Positions 21,189 through 28,691 of a stretch of DNA of 64,000 bases are shown here, in pieces. The stretch is from contig NZ_FORP01000026.1 of NCBI RefSeq assembly GCF_900114035.1, positions 1-64,000 on the forward strand. The letters are read 5' to 3'. The notes beneath the pieces were generated by a model, which had not been told where the DNA came from, searched no databases, and was given only the letters and a program-made list of their open reading frames with translations. Origin of the DNA: Amycolatopsis sacchari. Lineage in GTDB: Bacteria > Actinomycetota > Actinomycetes > Mycobacteriales > Pseudonocardiaceae. Made by a program: the position numbers and the translations under genes. Each line of letters starts with the position of its first letter. The stretch's first letter is position 1.

Positions 21189-22688
21189 ATGGGCCAGGAT
21201 CTTTCGGCTGACGGCTTCAACCCACGCGACCGGGCCCGGTACCGCCGGAAGGTCCAGCGGTGTCTGGACACCCTCGGCAGGATGCTCGGTGACGGCGGGT
21301 TCTCGTTCCCCCGAAGACACATCGGCCTCGAGGTGGAGCTGAACCTCGTCGACGAGGAGATGCGCCCGTCGATGAGCAACCAGGAAGTGCTGGAGGCGCT
21401 GGACAACCCGTCGTTCACGACCGAACTCTCCCAGCACAATATAGAGCTGAACGTGCCACCGCGGCCGCTCGCGGGGAACTCCGCGATCGAAATGGAACGC
21501 GACCTCCGCGGTTACCTCCGCGAGGCGGACGACCGGGCCCGGCGTTCGGGGGCGCGCCTGGCGGCGATCGGCATCCTGCCCACGCTCACCGCGGAGCACT
21601 TCGACCAGAAGTGGATCACCAACAGCGCGCGGTACACGATGCTCAACGACCAGATCTTCGCCGCGCGCGGCGAGCAGGTGACGCTGTCGCTGGACGGCCC
21701 GGGCCTGCCGGGGCACGAACCGGAGCGGCTGCGCACGCATTCCGAGTCGATCCTGCCGGAGGCGGCGTGCACGTCGCTGCAGCTGCACCTGCAGGTCGCG
21801 CCGGAGGAGTTCGCCGCGCACTGGAACGCCGCGCAGTGCCTCGCGGGCGTGCAGGTGGCGGTGGGCGCGAACTCGCCGTTCCTGCTGGGCAAGGCGCTGT
21901 GGCACGAGACGCGCATCCCGCTGTTCCTCCAGGCGACCGACACCCGCCCGGAGGAGCTGAAGAACCAGGGCGTGCGGCCGCGGGTGTGGTTCGGCGAGCG
22001 GTGGATCACGTCGATCTTCGACCTGTTCGAGGAGAACGTCCGGTACTTCCCCGGCCTGCTGCCGGAGACCGACGAAGAGGACCCGGTCGACGCGCTGGAC
22101 TCCGGCCAGGCGCCCAAGCTCGCGGAACTGCGGTTGCACAACGGGACCGTGTGGCGCTGGAACCGCCCGGTGTACGACGTGGTGGACGGCAAACCGCACC
22201 TGCGCGTGGAGAACCGCGTCCTGCCCGCCGGGCCCACCGTGGTGGACATGATGGCGAACGCGGCGTTCTTCTACGGCGCCCAGCGCGCGCTGGCCGAGGC
22301 CGAACGTCCTCTTTGGACACGGATGTCGTTCCAGGCCGCCGAGGAGAACCTGTACGCGGGTGCCCGCAACGGGTTCGAAGCGCAGCTGTACTGGCCGGGC
22401 ATCGGCTGGGTACCACCCGACGAGCTGACCCTGCGCGTGCTGCTGCCGCTGGCCTACGACGGGCTGCGCACGGCGGACGTCGCGGAGGCCTCGATCGAGC
22501 GGTACCTCGGGATCATCGAGCAGCGTTGTCTCGCCAAGCGCAACGGAGCGTGGTGGCAGCGGCGGATGGTGGAGCTGGCCCAGCAGCACGGCGCGGACCG
22601 CGAGAGCGCGCTGGCGACGATGCTGGAGCGCTACCTGGAGCTGGCCGCGACGGACGAGCCGGTGCACACCTGGCCGGTCGAGCTGTGA
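21189..22688 (+). CDS. Glutamate-cysteine ligase family protein
   Basis: A 499-residue GCS2-type ATP-grasp-like ligase. The core shows HIGLEVELNLVDEE (metal/ATP site), QHNIELNVPPRPL, TSLQLHLQVAPEE and NSPFLLG, all typical of carboxylate-amine ligases. Because actinomycetes of this group use mycothiol, the product may be gamma-glutamyl-cysteine for ergothioneine or another gamma-glutamyl conjugate; the role is not settled. The ATG at 21189 is preferred: AGGGAAGG lies just upstream and the conserved region begins soon after. An ATG 30 bases earlier is an alternative. Confidence 0.78.
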   Translation: MGQDLSADGFNPRDRARYRRKVQRCLDTLGRMLGDGGFSFPRRHIGLEVELNLVDEEMRPSMSNQEVLEALDNPSFTTELSQHNIELNVPPRPLAGNSAIEMERDLRGYLREADDRARRSGARLAAIGILPTLTAEHFDQKWITNSARYTMLNDQIFAARGEQVTLSLDGPGLPGHEPERLRTHSESILPEAACTSLQLHLQVAPEEFAAHWNAAQCLAGVQVAVGANSPFLLGKALWHETRIPLFLQATDTRPEELKNQGVRPRVWFGERWITSIFDLFEENVRYFPGLLPETDEEDPVDALDSGQAPKLAELRLHNGTVWRWNRPVYDVVDGKPHLRVENRVLPAGPTVVDMMANAAFFYGAQRALAEAERPLWTRMSFQAAEENLYAGARNGFEAQLYWPGIGWVPPDELTLRVLLPLAYDGLRTADVAEASIERYLGIIEQRCLAKRNGAWWQRRMVELAQQHGADRESALATMLERYLELAATDEPVHTWPVEL

Positions 22689-22690
22689 AC

Positions 22691-22704
22691 TTAGGCTAGC
22701 CTAA
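22691..22704 (+). promoter_or_regulatory. DtxR/IdeR-type iron box at heme oxygenase promoter
   Basis: TTAGGCTAGCCTAA is a perfect 14-bp palindrome matching the core of the DtxR/IdeR operator. It covers the expected -35 position of a promoter whose -10 is TACGCT at 22720-22725, seven bases before the heme oxygenase ATG. Iron-loaded repressor bound here would shut off the gene. Confidence 0.8.
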
Positions 22705-22732
22705 ATAGCCTGGCTCACTTACGCTCGATCAC

Positions 22733-23398
22733 ATGGCGGCTCCCCTCACAGCGGAACAGCTCCCGTTCTCGGCGCTACTGCGCGAGTCCACCCGGGACGT
22801 CCACGAGCGCGCGCACCACTCCGCGTTCATGAGCACGCTCTTCGACGGCGGGCTCACGCTGGACGGCTACGCCAGGCTCGTCACGCAGTACTACTTCATC
22901 TACCAGGCGATCGAAGAGGCCGCCGACGCGCAGCGGGACCACCCCGTGGCGGCGCCGTTCGTCGTGGACGAGTTGCGCCGCGTGCCCGCGCTCGAAGCCG
23001 ACCTGGCCTTCTTCCTCGGCGAGGACTGGGCGGACCGCATCGAACCGGTGCCCGCCACGGAGGACTACGTCCGCCGCATCCGGACCGTCGCCTTCGACTG
23101 GCCAGGCGGCTACGTCGCGCACCACTACACGCGCTACCTCGGCGACCTCGCCGGCGGGCAGGCCGTCCGCGCCCTGCTCAAGCACACCTACGGCGTCGAA
23201 GGCCCCGGCGCGCTGTTCTACGCCTTCGACATCGGCAACGTGCCCGCGTTCCGCAAGCGCTACCGCGCCTGCCTGGACGACGCGCCGTGGGACGAGGCCG
23301 AGCGGCGCCGGATCGTCACGGAGACGCTGACCGCGTTCGAGTGCAACATCGCCGTCTTCGCCGACCTCGCGGGCGAGCTCGACGCGTTCCGCGCGTGA
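22733..23398 (+). CDS. hmuO: Heme oxygenase (biliverdin-producing)
   Basis: Degrades heme to biliverdin, CO and iron, releasing iron under starvation. The 221-residue protein matches HmuO of Corynebacterium: proximal heme ligand His24 in STRDVHERAHHSAF, the distal-helix motif HHYTRYLGDLAGGQ, and length as expected. The upstream iron box implies IdeR/DtxR control. The message appears leaderless. No heme importer lies nearby. Confidence 0.95.
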   Translation: MAAPLTAEQLPFSALLRESTRDVHERAHHSAFMSTLFDGGLTLDGYARLVTQYYFIYQAIEEAADAQRDHPVAAPFVVDELRRVPALEADLAFFLGEDWADRIEPVPATEDYVRRIRTVAFDWPGGYVAHHYTRYLGDLAGGQAVRALLKHTYGVEGPGALFYAFDIGNVPAFRKRYRACLDDAPWDEAERRRIVTETLTAFECNIAVFADLAGELDAFRA

Positions 23399-23419
23399 TC
23401 ACCGGCACACCCGGTTGAC

Positions 23420-23435
23420 CTCCAGCAAGCTGGAG
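23420..23435 (+). terminator. Inverted repeat between hmuO and sod
   Basis: CTCCAGC-AA-GCTGGAG is a perfect 7-bp inverted repeat 22 bases after the heme oxygenase stop; a second overlapping palindrome (GCAAGCTGGAGCTTGC) follows. It may end the hmuO message or serve as an operator for the downstream superoxide dismutase gene. Confidence 0.35.
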
Positions 23436-23560
23436 CTTGCAGGCTGGGCAGCACAGGGGTTCCCGGGTGCTGGACGGCCAAGATCCCGGTTAGCCCCCCG
23501 ATACGGTTGCTACTAGGTTTGGTAGCGCAGGGATTGTGCGCACACGAAGAAGGAGGGCTG

Positions 23561-24181
23561 ATGGCCCGGTACGAGCTTCCGGATCTGGACTACGACTACG
23601 GCGCACTCGCGCCGCACATCTCGGCTCAGATCAACGAGCTGCACCACAGCAAGCACCACGCCACCTACGTCAAGGGCGCGAACGACACCCTGGACAAGCT
23701 CGCCGAGGCGCGCGACAAGGGTGACTTCGGGTCCATCGTCGGGCTGGAGACCACGCTGGCCTTCAACCTGGCGGGGCACGCGAACCACGTCGTGTGGTGG
23801 AAGATCCTCTCGCCGGAGGGTGGCGACAAGCCGACCGGTGAGCTGGCGCAGGCCATCGACGACGCGTTCGGCTCCTGGGACAAGTTCCAGGCGCAGTTCA
23901 CCGCCGTGGCCACCACGATCCAGGGCAACGGCTGGGCCGCGCTGTCGTGGGACCCGATCGGCAAGACGCTGATCACCCAGCAGCTGCGCGACCACCACAA
24001 CAACCTGATCCTGCCGACGATCCCGATCCTGCTGGTGGACGTGTGGGAGCACGCGTTCTACCTGGACTACAAGAACGTCAAGGCGGACTACGTCAAGGCG
24101 CTCTGGAACGTCTACAACTGGGCCGAGATCAGCAAGCGGTTCGACAACGCCGTCTCGGGCGGCAACGGCCTGCTCCTCTGA
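23561..24181 (+). CDS. sodA: Fe/Mn superoxide dismutase
   Basis: Converts superoxide to hydrogen peroxide and oxygen. The 206 residues include the four metal ligands His28 (ELHHSKHH), His76 ([10 protein letters not shown]), Asp160 and His164 ([11 protein letters not shown]). No signal peptide is present, so it is cytosolic or exported without one as in mycobacteria. A strong AGGAGG ribosome site precedes the ATG. Placement after an iron-regulated heme oxygenase suggests linked iron and oxidative-stress roles. Fe versus Mn use cannot be settled by eye. Confidence 0.97.
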   Translation: MARYELPDLDYDYGALAPHISAQINELHHSKHHATYVKGANDTLDKLAEARDKGDFGSIVGLETTLAFNLAGHANHVVWWKILSPEGGDKPTGELAQAIDDAFGSWDKFQAQFTAVATTIQGNGWAALSWDPIGKTLITQQLRDHHNNLILPTIPILLVDVWEHAFYLDYKNVKADYVKALWNVYNWAEISKRFDNAVSGGNGLLL

Positions 24182-24197
24182 GCGGGGTAGCGCGACC

Positions 24198-24224
24198 GGG
24201 GTCCTTCCACAGCGGAAGGGCCCC
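24198..24224 (+). terminator. Terminator after superoxide dismutase
   Basis: An 11-bp stem GGGGTCCTTCC / GGAAGGGCCCC with loop ACAGC and one G-U pair that forms only in plus-strand RNA. It is followed by GTTCTCGTTTT, a weak T-rich tail. Strong candidate for an intrinsic terminator. Confidence 0.75.
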
Positions 24225-24276
24225 GTTCTCGTTTTCCGGTTGACCTCGACCGTGGTGGAGGTGCGACGGTAGCGGC

Positions 24277-25068
24277 ATGGACGTCGACGCCTACCTCGCC
24301 CGCATCGGTGCACAGCGGCCTGCCGCCCCCACCGCGGCGGCACTGGCCGAGTTGCACGAGCGCCACGCCACGTCGGTGCCGTTCGAGAACCTCAGCGTGC
24401 ACCGGTACGAGCCGATCGTGCTGGCGGAGGACGCGCTCGTCGACAAGATCGTCCGGCAGCGGCGCGGCGGGTTCTGCTACGAGCTCAACGGCGCCTTCGC
24501 CGCGCTCCTGCGGGAGCTGGGTTTCACGGTCTCGCTGCTCGCGGCACGCGTGTACCGCGGGGAGGGCCGCTTCGGCTCGCCGTTCGACCACCTGGCACTG
24601 CGGGTGGACCTGGAGGAGCCGTGGCTGGCGGACGTCGGGTTCGGCCGCTTCGCGCGGCGGCCGCTGCGGATGACGGCGTGCGAGGCGCAGCCGGACGCCG
24701 AGGGCGAGTTCCTGGTGCTCGACGCGCCGGACGGGGACCTGGACGTGCGGTACAACGGCGAGCCGGTGTACCGGCTGGAGCGGCGGCCGCGGCTGCTGGC
24801 CGATTTCGGGCCGACCTGCTGGTGGCAGGCGACCTCCCCGGACTCGCACTTCACGCAGCAGCTCCTGTGCACCCTGCCGACGCCCGGCGGCCGGGTCACG
24901 CTGGCCGGGGACAAGCTGATCGAGCACGTCGACGGGAAGCGCGTCGAGCGGGTGCTGGCCGGGCGGGAGATCGTGGACGCGTACCGGGAGTACTTCGGCA
25001 TCGACGTGAACGAGGCCCCGTCGCCAGGAGTGTTCCCGGCGGCGGGGCCTCGCCCGTTCCCGAACTGA
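24277..25068 (+). CDS. nat: Arylamine N-acetyltransferase
   Basis: Transfers acetyl (or propionyl) from CoA to arylamines and hydrazines. The 263-residue enzyme has the full catalytic triad Cys67 (RRGGFCYELN), His105 (SPFDHLAL) and Asp119 (LADVGFG), at the expected spacing. The third domain includes VDAYREYFGID. It is a monocistronic gene lying between the sod terminator and an iron box. Possible roles include xenobiotic detoxification or an amide-forming step of a biosynthetic pathway; nothing nearby favours the latter. Confidence 0.93.
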   Translation: MDVDAYLARIGAQRPAAPTAAALAELHERHATSVPFENLSVHRYEPIVLAEDALVDKIVRQRRGGFCYELNGAFAALLRELGFTVSLLAARVYRGEGRFGSPFDHLALRVDLEEPWLADVGFGRFARRPLRMTACEAQPDAEGEFLVLDAPDGDLDVRYNGEPVYRLERRPRLLADFGPTCWWQATSPDSHFTQQLLCTLPTPGGRVTLAGDKLIEHVDGKRVERVLAGREIVDAYREYFGIDVNEAPSPGVFPAAGPRPFPN

Positions 25069-25098
25069 CTGCCGCTCCCACCACGAAGCGGACGCGTC

Positions 25099-25117
25099 TG
25101 AGGTTAGCCTAACCTCA
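25099..25117 (+). promoter_or_regulatory. Perfect iron box with no obvious iron gene
   Basis: TGAGGTTAGCCTAACCTCA is a perfect 19-bp palindrome close to the DtxR/IdeR consensus. It holds TAACCT on each strand, so it may overlap -10 boxes in both directions. It is followed at 25121-25133 by the small hairpin GTCTT-CGC-AAGAC. The next gene starts 105 bases away and has its own TAGCCT box, so the controlled transcript is unclear. Confidence 0.7.
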
Positions 25118-25208
25118 GCAGTCTTCGCAAGACCGGGTTCCGGTGCGGACCGTGATCACCCGATCGCGTAGCCGTGCCTCCGTTGATCACCACGCTCCGC
25201 GCCCGCTG

Positions 25209-25214
25209 TAGCCT
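25209..25214 (+). promoter_or_regulatory. -10 box TAGCCT, likely leaderless start
   Basis: TAGCCT sits seven bases before the GTG of the membrane-anchored unknown protein, the spacing expected of a leaderless message. Confidence 0.4.
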
Positions 25215-25221
25215 CCCGGGC

Positions 25222-26175
25222 GTGAAGACGTCAGCCGTCGTGGGAATCGTGGTGGCCGTGCTGTGCTCGTTCGCCTCGGTGGCGACCGCGGCGGGGTACC
25301 TGTGGACCCGGGCGGACGTCGAGCAGCCCCTGCCGGCGCGCGCGTTGCCCGCGCAGTGGCCGGGCAAGGACGGGCAGGCGCTGCGCACCGTGCCGCTGCC
25401 GACCGGGGAACTGGTGACGGCGCTGCCCGCCCAGACCGGCGGGCAGGTGCTGTGCCAGACGCTCGACCAGGAACGCTGGGAGGCGCTGCTCGGCGGCAAG
25501 GCGCTGCGCGAGGTGCGCGACGGGGCCTGCCACGTCCTCACGACGACGAGCGAGGTGCTGCTCGCGCTCGACGAGCAGGGGGCGGTGCTCCGCGATCCGG
25601 CCTCGGTCGACGTCGCCGGGCACCCCGGCGAGCTGGAGTACCTGCCGCCGAAGGTCAACGCGCGGCTCGACGTCCGGCTCGTCGACGCGCCGGCCAGCGC
25701 CCAGGTGCACCCGTTCCTGCGGGTCGAGGTGTCGGGCACCGGCGCGGTCGACACGCTGACCGAGTCGATCGCGCGGGAGGTCGTGTCGGCGGCGATGACG
25801 CCCGGGCCCGCACTGCCCGCCCGCGCCGCGGACGGCTCGATCCCCCTGCAGCGCCCCGCTCCCGTGGCGATCGTGGACGCGCCGTGGCCGGTGATCTCGT
25901 GGCAGCTGTGCGCCGAGCTGAGCCGGGCACTGGGCGGCACCGGCAGGCCGCGGTTCGACGGCCGCTGCACGGTGCGCGGCGTCGAGGCGGTCTACACGGA
26001 CAAGGTCACCCCGCGCGTCTTCCCCGAGCAGATCGCCGGGCGGCCCGCGGTGGTCACCGGCAACACCGTGGCGATCAAGCTCACCGACGACAGCGCGCAG
26101 GAGCTGACGATCACCGGCGCACGGGACCCGCGCGGGCTCGCCGAAGCCGTGCTGCCCCGGCTGCTGGGCCGTTGA
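25222..26175 (+). CDS. Membrane-anchored protein of unknown function
   Basis: Not recognised. The 317-residue protein has one N-terminal hydrophobic segment (VVGIVVAVLCSFASVATAAG) acting as signal anchor or signal peptide, and then an extracytoplasmic domain of mixed alpha/beta character rich in Asp, Val and Leu. It contains four cysteines outside the leader region (VLCQTL, DGACHV, QLCAEL, DGRCTV), possibly two disulfides. The stop overlaps the TTG of the Imm-5-like gene (TTGA), so the two are co-translated. A perfect iron box lies about 105 bases upstream. Confidence 0.7.
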   Translation: MKTSAVVGIVVAVLCSFASVATAAGYLWTRADVEQPLPARALPAQWPGKDGQALRTVPLPTGELVTALPAQTGGQVLCQTLDQERWEALLGGKALREVRDGACHVLTTTSEVLLALDEQGAVLRDPASVDVAGHPGELEYLPPKVNARLDVRLVDAPASAQVHPFLRVEVSGTGAVDTLTESIAREVVSAAMTPGPALPARAADGSIPLQRPAPVAIVDAPWPVISWQLCAELSRALGGTGRPRFDGRCTVRGVEAVYTDKVTPRVFPEQIAGRPAVVTGNTVAIKLTDDSAQELTITGARDPRGLAEAVLPRLLGR

Positions 26176-26675
26176 TCGTCCTGGAGCCGCAGGACCTGCG
26201 TGCCGTCACCAGCTACGCGGCGGCCTGCGCGCAGGAGGTCCTGCCGCTCTTCGAGGCCGAGCACCCCACCGACACCCGCCCGCGCGAGGCGATCGACACC
26301 GCGTGGGAGTTCGCCCGGGGCGGCGAGCGCGGCAAGGCGCTGCGGGACACGGCGTGGGCGGCGCTCAAGGCGGCCAAGGAAGCGGCGACCCCGGCCGCGA
26401 GCGACGCGGCACGAGCCGCGATGTTCGCCGCCTCCGCCGCGTACCTGCACCCGCTGGCCGACACCAACCAGGTGAAACACATCCTCGGCGCGGCCGCCCA
26501 CGCGGCGCGAGCGGCCGGTGATGCCCCGGAGCACCTCGAACGGGCGCTGCGGCTCGCGACGCCCGCGGTCGTCGACGTGCTCCGCCGCTACCCGCCCGCG
26601 CCGCCCGGCGGCGGCCGCACCGGTGAGCTGCTCCGGACCCTCGACGAGGAGCTCCGGAAAAACTTCCGCGCCTGA
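26172..26675 (+). CDS. Imm-5-like putative immunity protein
   Basis: A 167-residue Ala-rich helical protein resembling the Imm-5 (putative immunity protein) family: LRAVTSYAAACAQEVLPLFE, then RPREAIDTAWEFARGGERGK and repeated Ala helices ending HILGAAAHAARAAG. Imm-5 proteins are associated with polymorphic toxins but occur widely as orphans in actinomycetes. No toxin is encoded here. The TTG start overlaps the stop of the membrane-anchored unknown; no ATG or GTG is available at the conserved N-terminus. Confidence 0.7.
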   Translation: MIVLEPQDLRAVTSYAAACAQEVLPLFEAEHPTDTRPREAIDTAWEFARGGERGKALRDTAWAALKAAKEAATPAASDAARAAMFAASAAYLHPLADTNQVKHILGAAAHAARAAGDAPEHLERALRLATPAVVDVLRRYPPAPPGGGRTGELLRTLDEELRKNFRA

Positions 26676-26753
26676 TGTCGAGATCCCGTGTTCGGCTCCG
26701 TCCCCGTGCTGAAAGCGACCACAATGGGCCGCACCGGCACCGAGGAGAACACG

Positions 26754-27161
26754 ATGGCGAAGTACCTGCTACTAAAGCACTACCGCGGCGCTCCCACCCC
26801 CGAGAACGACGTCCCGATGGACCAGTGGACGCCGGAGGAGATCTCGGCGCACGTCCAGTACATGCGTGATTTCGCGGCCAAGCTGGAGGGCACCGGCGAG
26901 TTCGTGGACGCGCAGGCGCTGGTTCCCGACGGCGTGTTCGTCCGGTACGACGGTGAGGGGCGGCCGCCGGTGACCGACGGCCCGTTCCCCGAGACCAAGG
27001 ACCTGATCGCGGGCTGGATGGTGATCGACGTCGACAGCTACGAGCGCGCCGTCGAGCTGGCCGGGGAGCTGTCGGCCGCGCCGGGGAAGGACGGGAAGCC
27101 GATCCACGAATGGCTGGAGCTGCGCCCGTTCCTGACCGAGCCGCCCACGGTGACCGAGTGA
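26754..27161 (+). CDS. DGPF-domain (YCII-like) protein
   Basis: A 135-residue member of the DGPF/YCII-related family, beginning MAKYLLLKHYRGAPTPENDV and containing VTDGPFPETKDLIAGWMVID, the signature that names the family. The fold is a ferredoxin-like dimer of unknown activity. It is translationally coupled to an ECF sigma factor (its TGA overlaps the GTG), the arrangement known for ECF42 systems. GAGGAG precedes the ATG at 26754; upstream in-frame starts lack homology-like sequence. Confidence 0.88.
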   Translation: MAKYLLLKHYRGAPTPENDVPMDQWTPEEISAHVQYMRDFAAKLEGTGEFVDAQALVPDGVFVRYDGEGRPPVTDGPFPETKDLIAGWMVIDVDSYERAVELAGELSAAPGKDGKPIHEWLELRPFLTEPPTVTE

Positions 27162-28294
27162 ACGAGTCTTCGCTGCGGGAGCTCGTGCCCGCGGTGCTCG
27201 GCATCCTCGTCCGCCGCGGAGCCGATTTCGCGGCGGCCGAGGACGCCGTGCAGGAAGCGCTGATCGAGGCGCTGCGCGTATGGCCGGCCGACCCGCCGCG
27301 GGACGCGAAGGGCTGGCTGGTCACGGTCGCGTGGCGCAAGTTCCTCGACGCCACCCGCGCGGACGCCGCCCGCCGCCGCCGGGAGGACGTCGTCGAGGAC
27401 GAAGCGCCGACGGTGTCCACAGTGGACGACACGCTGCAGCTGTACTTCCTGTGCGCCCACCCGTCGCTGACCCCGGCGTCCGCGGTCGCACTCACGCTGC
27501 GCGCCGTCGGCGGGCTGACGACCCGCCAGATCGCCCAGGCCTACCTGGTGCCCGAAGCGACGATGGCCCAGCGCATCAGCCGGGCCAAGCGCACCGTCTC
27601 GGGTGTGCGGTTCGACCAGCCCGGCGACGTCGGGACCGTGCTGCGGGTGCTCTACCTCGTCTTCAACGAGGGCTACTCCGGTGACGTCGACCTCGCCGCC
27701 GAGGCCATCCGGCTGACCCGCCAGCTCGCGACCGTCGTCGATCACCCCGAGGTGGCGGGGCTGCTCGCCCTCATGCTGCTGCACCACGCGCGGCGGGCCA
27801 CCCGGATCGCGCCCGACGGGAGCCTGGTGCCGCTCGCCGAGCAGGACCGGAGCCGCTGGGACACCCGGCTGATCGCCGAGGGCGTCGGGATCCTGCAGGC
27901 GGCGCTGGCGCGTGACCAGCTGGGCGAGTTCCAGGCGCAGGCCGCGATCGCCGCGCTGCACGCCGACGCCCCCACCGCGGAGGAGACCGACTGGGTGCAG
28001 ATCGTCGAGTGGTACGACGAGCTCGTGCGCCTGACCGACAGCCCCGTCGTCCGGCTCAACCGCGCGGTCGCCCTCGGCGAGGCGGACGGGCCCCGCGCCG
28101 GGCTGGCCGCGCTCGCCGAGCTGGACGGTTCGCTGCCCCGCCACACCGCCGCCGCGGCCTACCTCCACGAACGCGACGGCGACCTGGCGAAGGCCGCGAA
28201 GCTGTACGCCGAGGCCGCGGCTAAGGCAACCAACCTCGCCGAGCGCGACCACCTCACCCGTCAGGCCGCGCGGCTCAACGCGCGGCTCCGGTAA
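27158..28294 (+). CDS. ECF42-type RNA polymerase sigma factor with C-terminal extension
   Basis: A 378-residue sigma factor. Region 2 (AAEDAVQEALIEALRVWP, DAKGWLVTVAWRKFLD) and region 4 (TRQIAQAYLVPEATMAQRIS) occupy the first 160 residues; the remaining 200 form a helical extension with TPR-like pairs (AAAAYLHERDGDLAKAAKLY). No anti-sigma gene is present; ECF42 factors are thought to be controlled through this extension, with DGPF genes as their main targets. The GTG overlaps the DGPF stop. Its 3' end overlaps the MerR gene tail-to-tail by 20 bases. Confidence 0.88.
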   Translation: MNESSLRELVPAVLGILVRRGADFAAAEDAVQEALIEALRVWPADPPRDAKGWLVTVAWRKFLDATRADAARRRREDVVEDEAPTVSTVDDTLQLYFLCAHPSLTPASAVALTLRAVGGLTTRQIAQAYLVPEATMAQRISRAKRTVSGVRFDQPGDVGTVLRVLYLVFNEGYSGDVDLAAEAIRLTRQLATVVDHPEVAGLLALMLLHHARRATRIAPDGSLVPLAEQDRSRWDTRLIAEGVGILQAALARDQLGEFQAQAAIAALHADAPTAEETDWVQIVEWYDELVRLTDSPVVRLNRAVALGEADGPRAGLAALAELDGSLPRHTAAAAYLHERDGDLAKAAKLYAEAAAKATNLAERDHLTRQAARLNARLR

Positions 28295-28640
28295 CGGGTT
28301 CCGCGCCCAGCAACGCAGTCACGGCGCTGCGGCGGCTGTCCAGCGCCTTCAGCTCGGCTTCGATGCGGTCCAGTGTGCCGCGCATCGCCGCGACGACGCT
28401 GGGGCACAGCTCGATGTGCGGACGGCTGCCCTTGGCGCACGGCAGCAGCTGCGCCACCGTGCGCGAGTTGAACCCGGCGTCCAGCAGAGCCCGGATCTGC
28501 GCCACCCGGACGACCGCGTCCTCGCCGTACTCGCGGTAGCCGTTGCCCGTGCGGTCCGGCCGCAGGAGCCCCTGCTCCTCGTAGTACCGCAGCGCCCTCG
28601 TGGTCGTGCCCGCCCGCCGGGCCAGTTCACCGATCCGCAC
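28275..28640 (-). CDS. MerR-family regulator
   Basis: A 121-residue MerR protein: N-terminal winged HTH VRIGELARRAGTTTRALRYY, YREYGEDAVVRVAQIRALLDA, and a C-terminal coiled coil. Two cysteines (LLPCAKGSRPHIELC) sit at the effector end, which could bind metal or sense thiols, but the pattern is not that of SoxR or a known metal sensor. The GTG at 28640 follows GGAGG at five bases. It is divergent from an alpha/beta hydrolase with only 51 bases between starts, and a MerR-type promoter lies there. Confidence 0.88.
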   Translation of the reverse strand: MRIGELARRAGTTTRALRYYEEQGLLRPDRTGNGYREYGEDAVVRVAQIRALLDAGFNSRTVAQLLPCAKGSRPHIELCPSVVAAMRGTLDRIEAELKALDSRRSAVTALLGAEPVTGAAR

Positions 28641-28653
28641 ACCCACCTCCGCC

Positions 28654-28685
28654 TTGACCTTGACGCCGACGTCAACGCTTACCTT
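28654..28685 (+). promoter_or_regulatory. MerR-type promoter with 20-base spacer and dyad
   Basis: TTGACC (28654-28659) and TACCTT (28680-28685) are separated by 20 bases, longer than normal, and the spacer begins with the perfect dyad TTGACGCCGACGTCAA (28660-28675). This is the classic layout activated by DNA-twisting MerR proteins. The hydrolase ATG lies six bases after the -10, so its mRNA would be leaderless. Confidence 0.7.
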
Positions 28686-28691
28686 CGCGCC

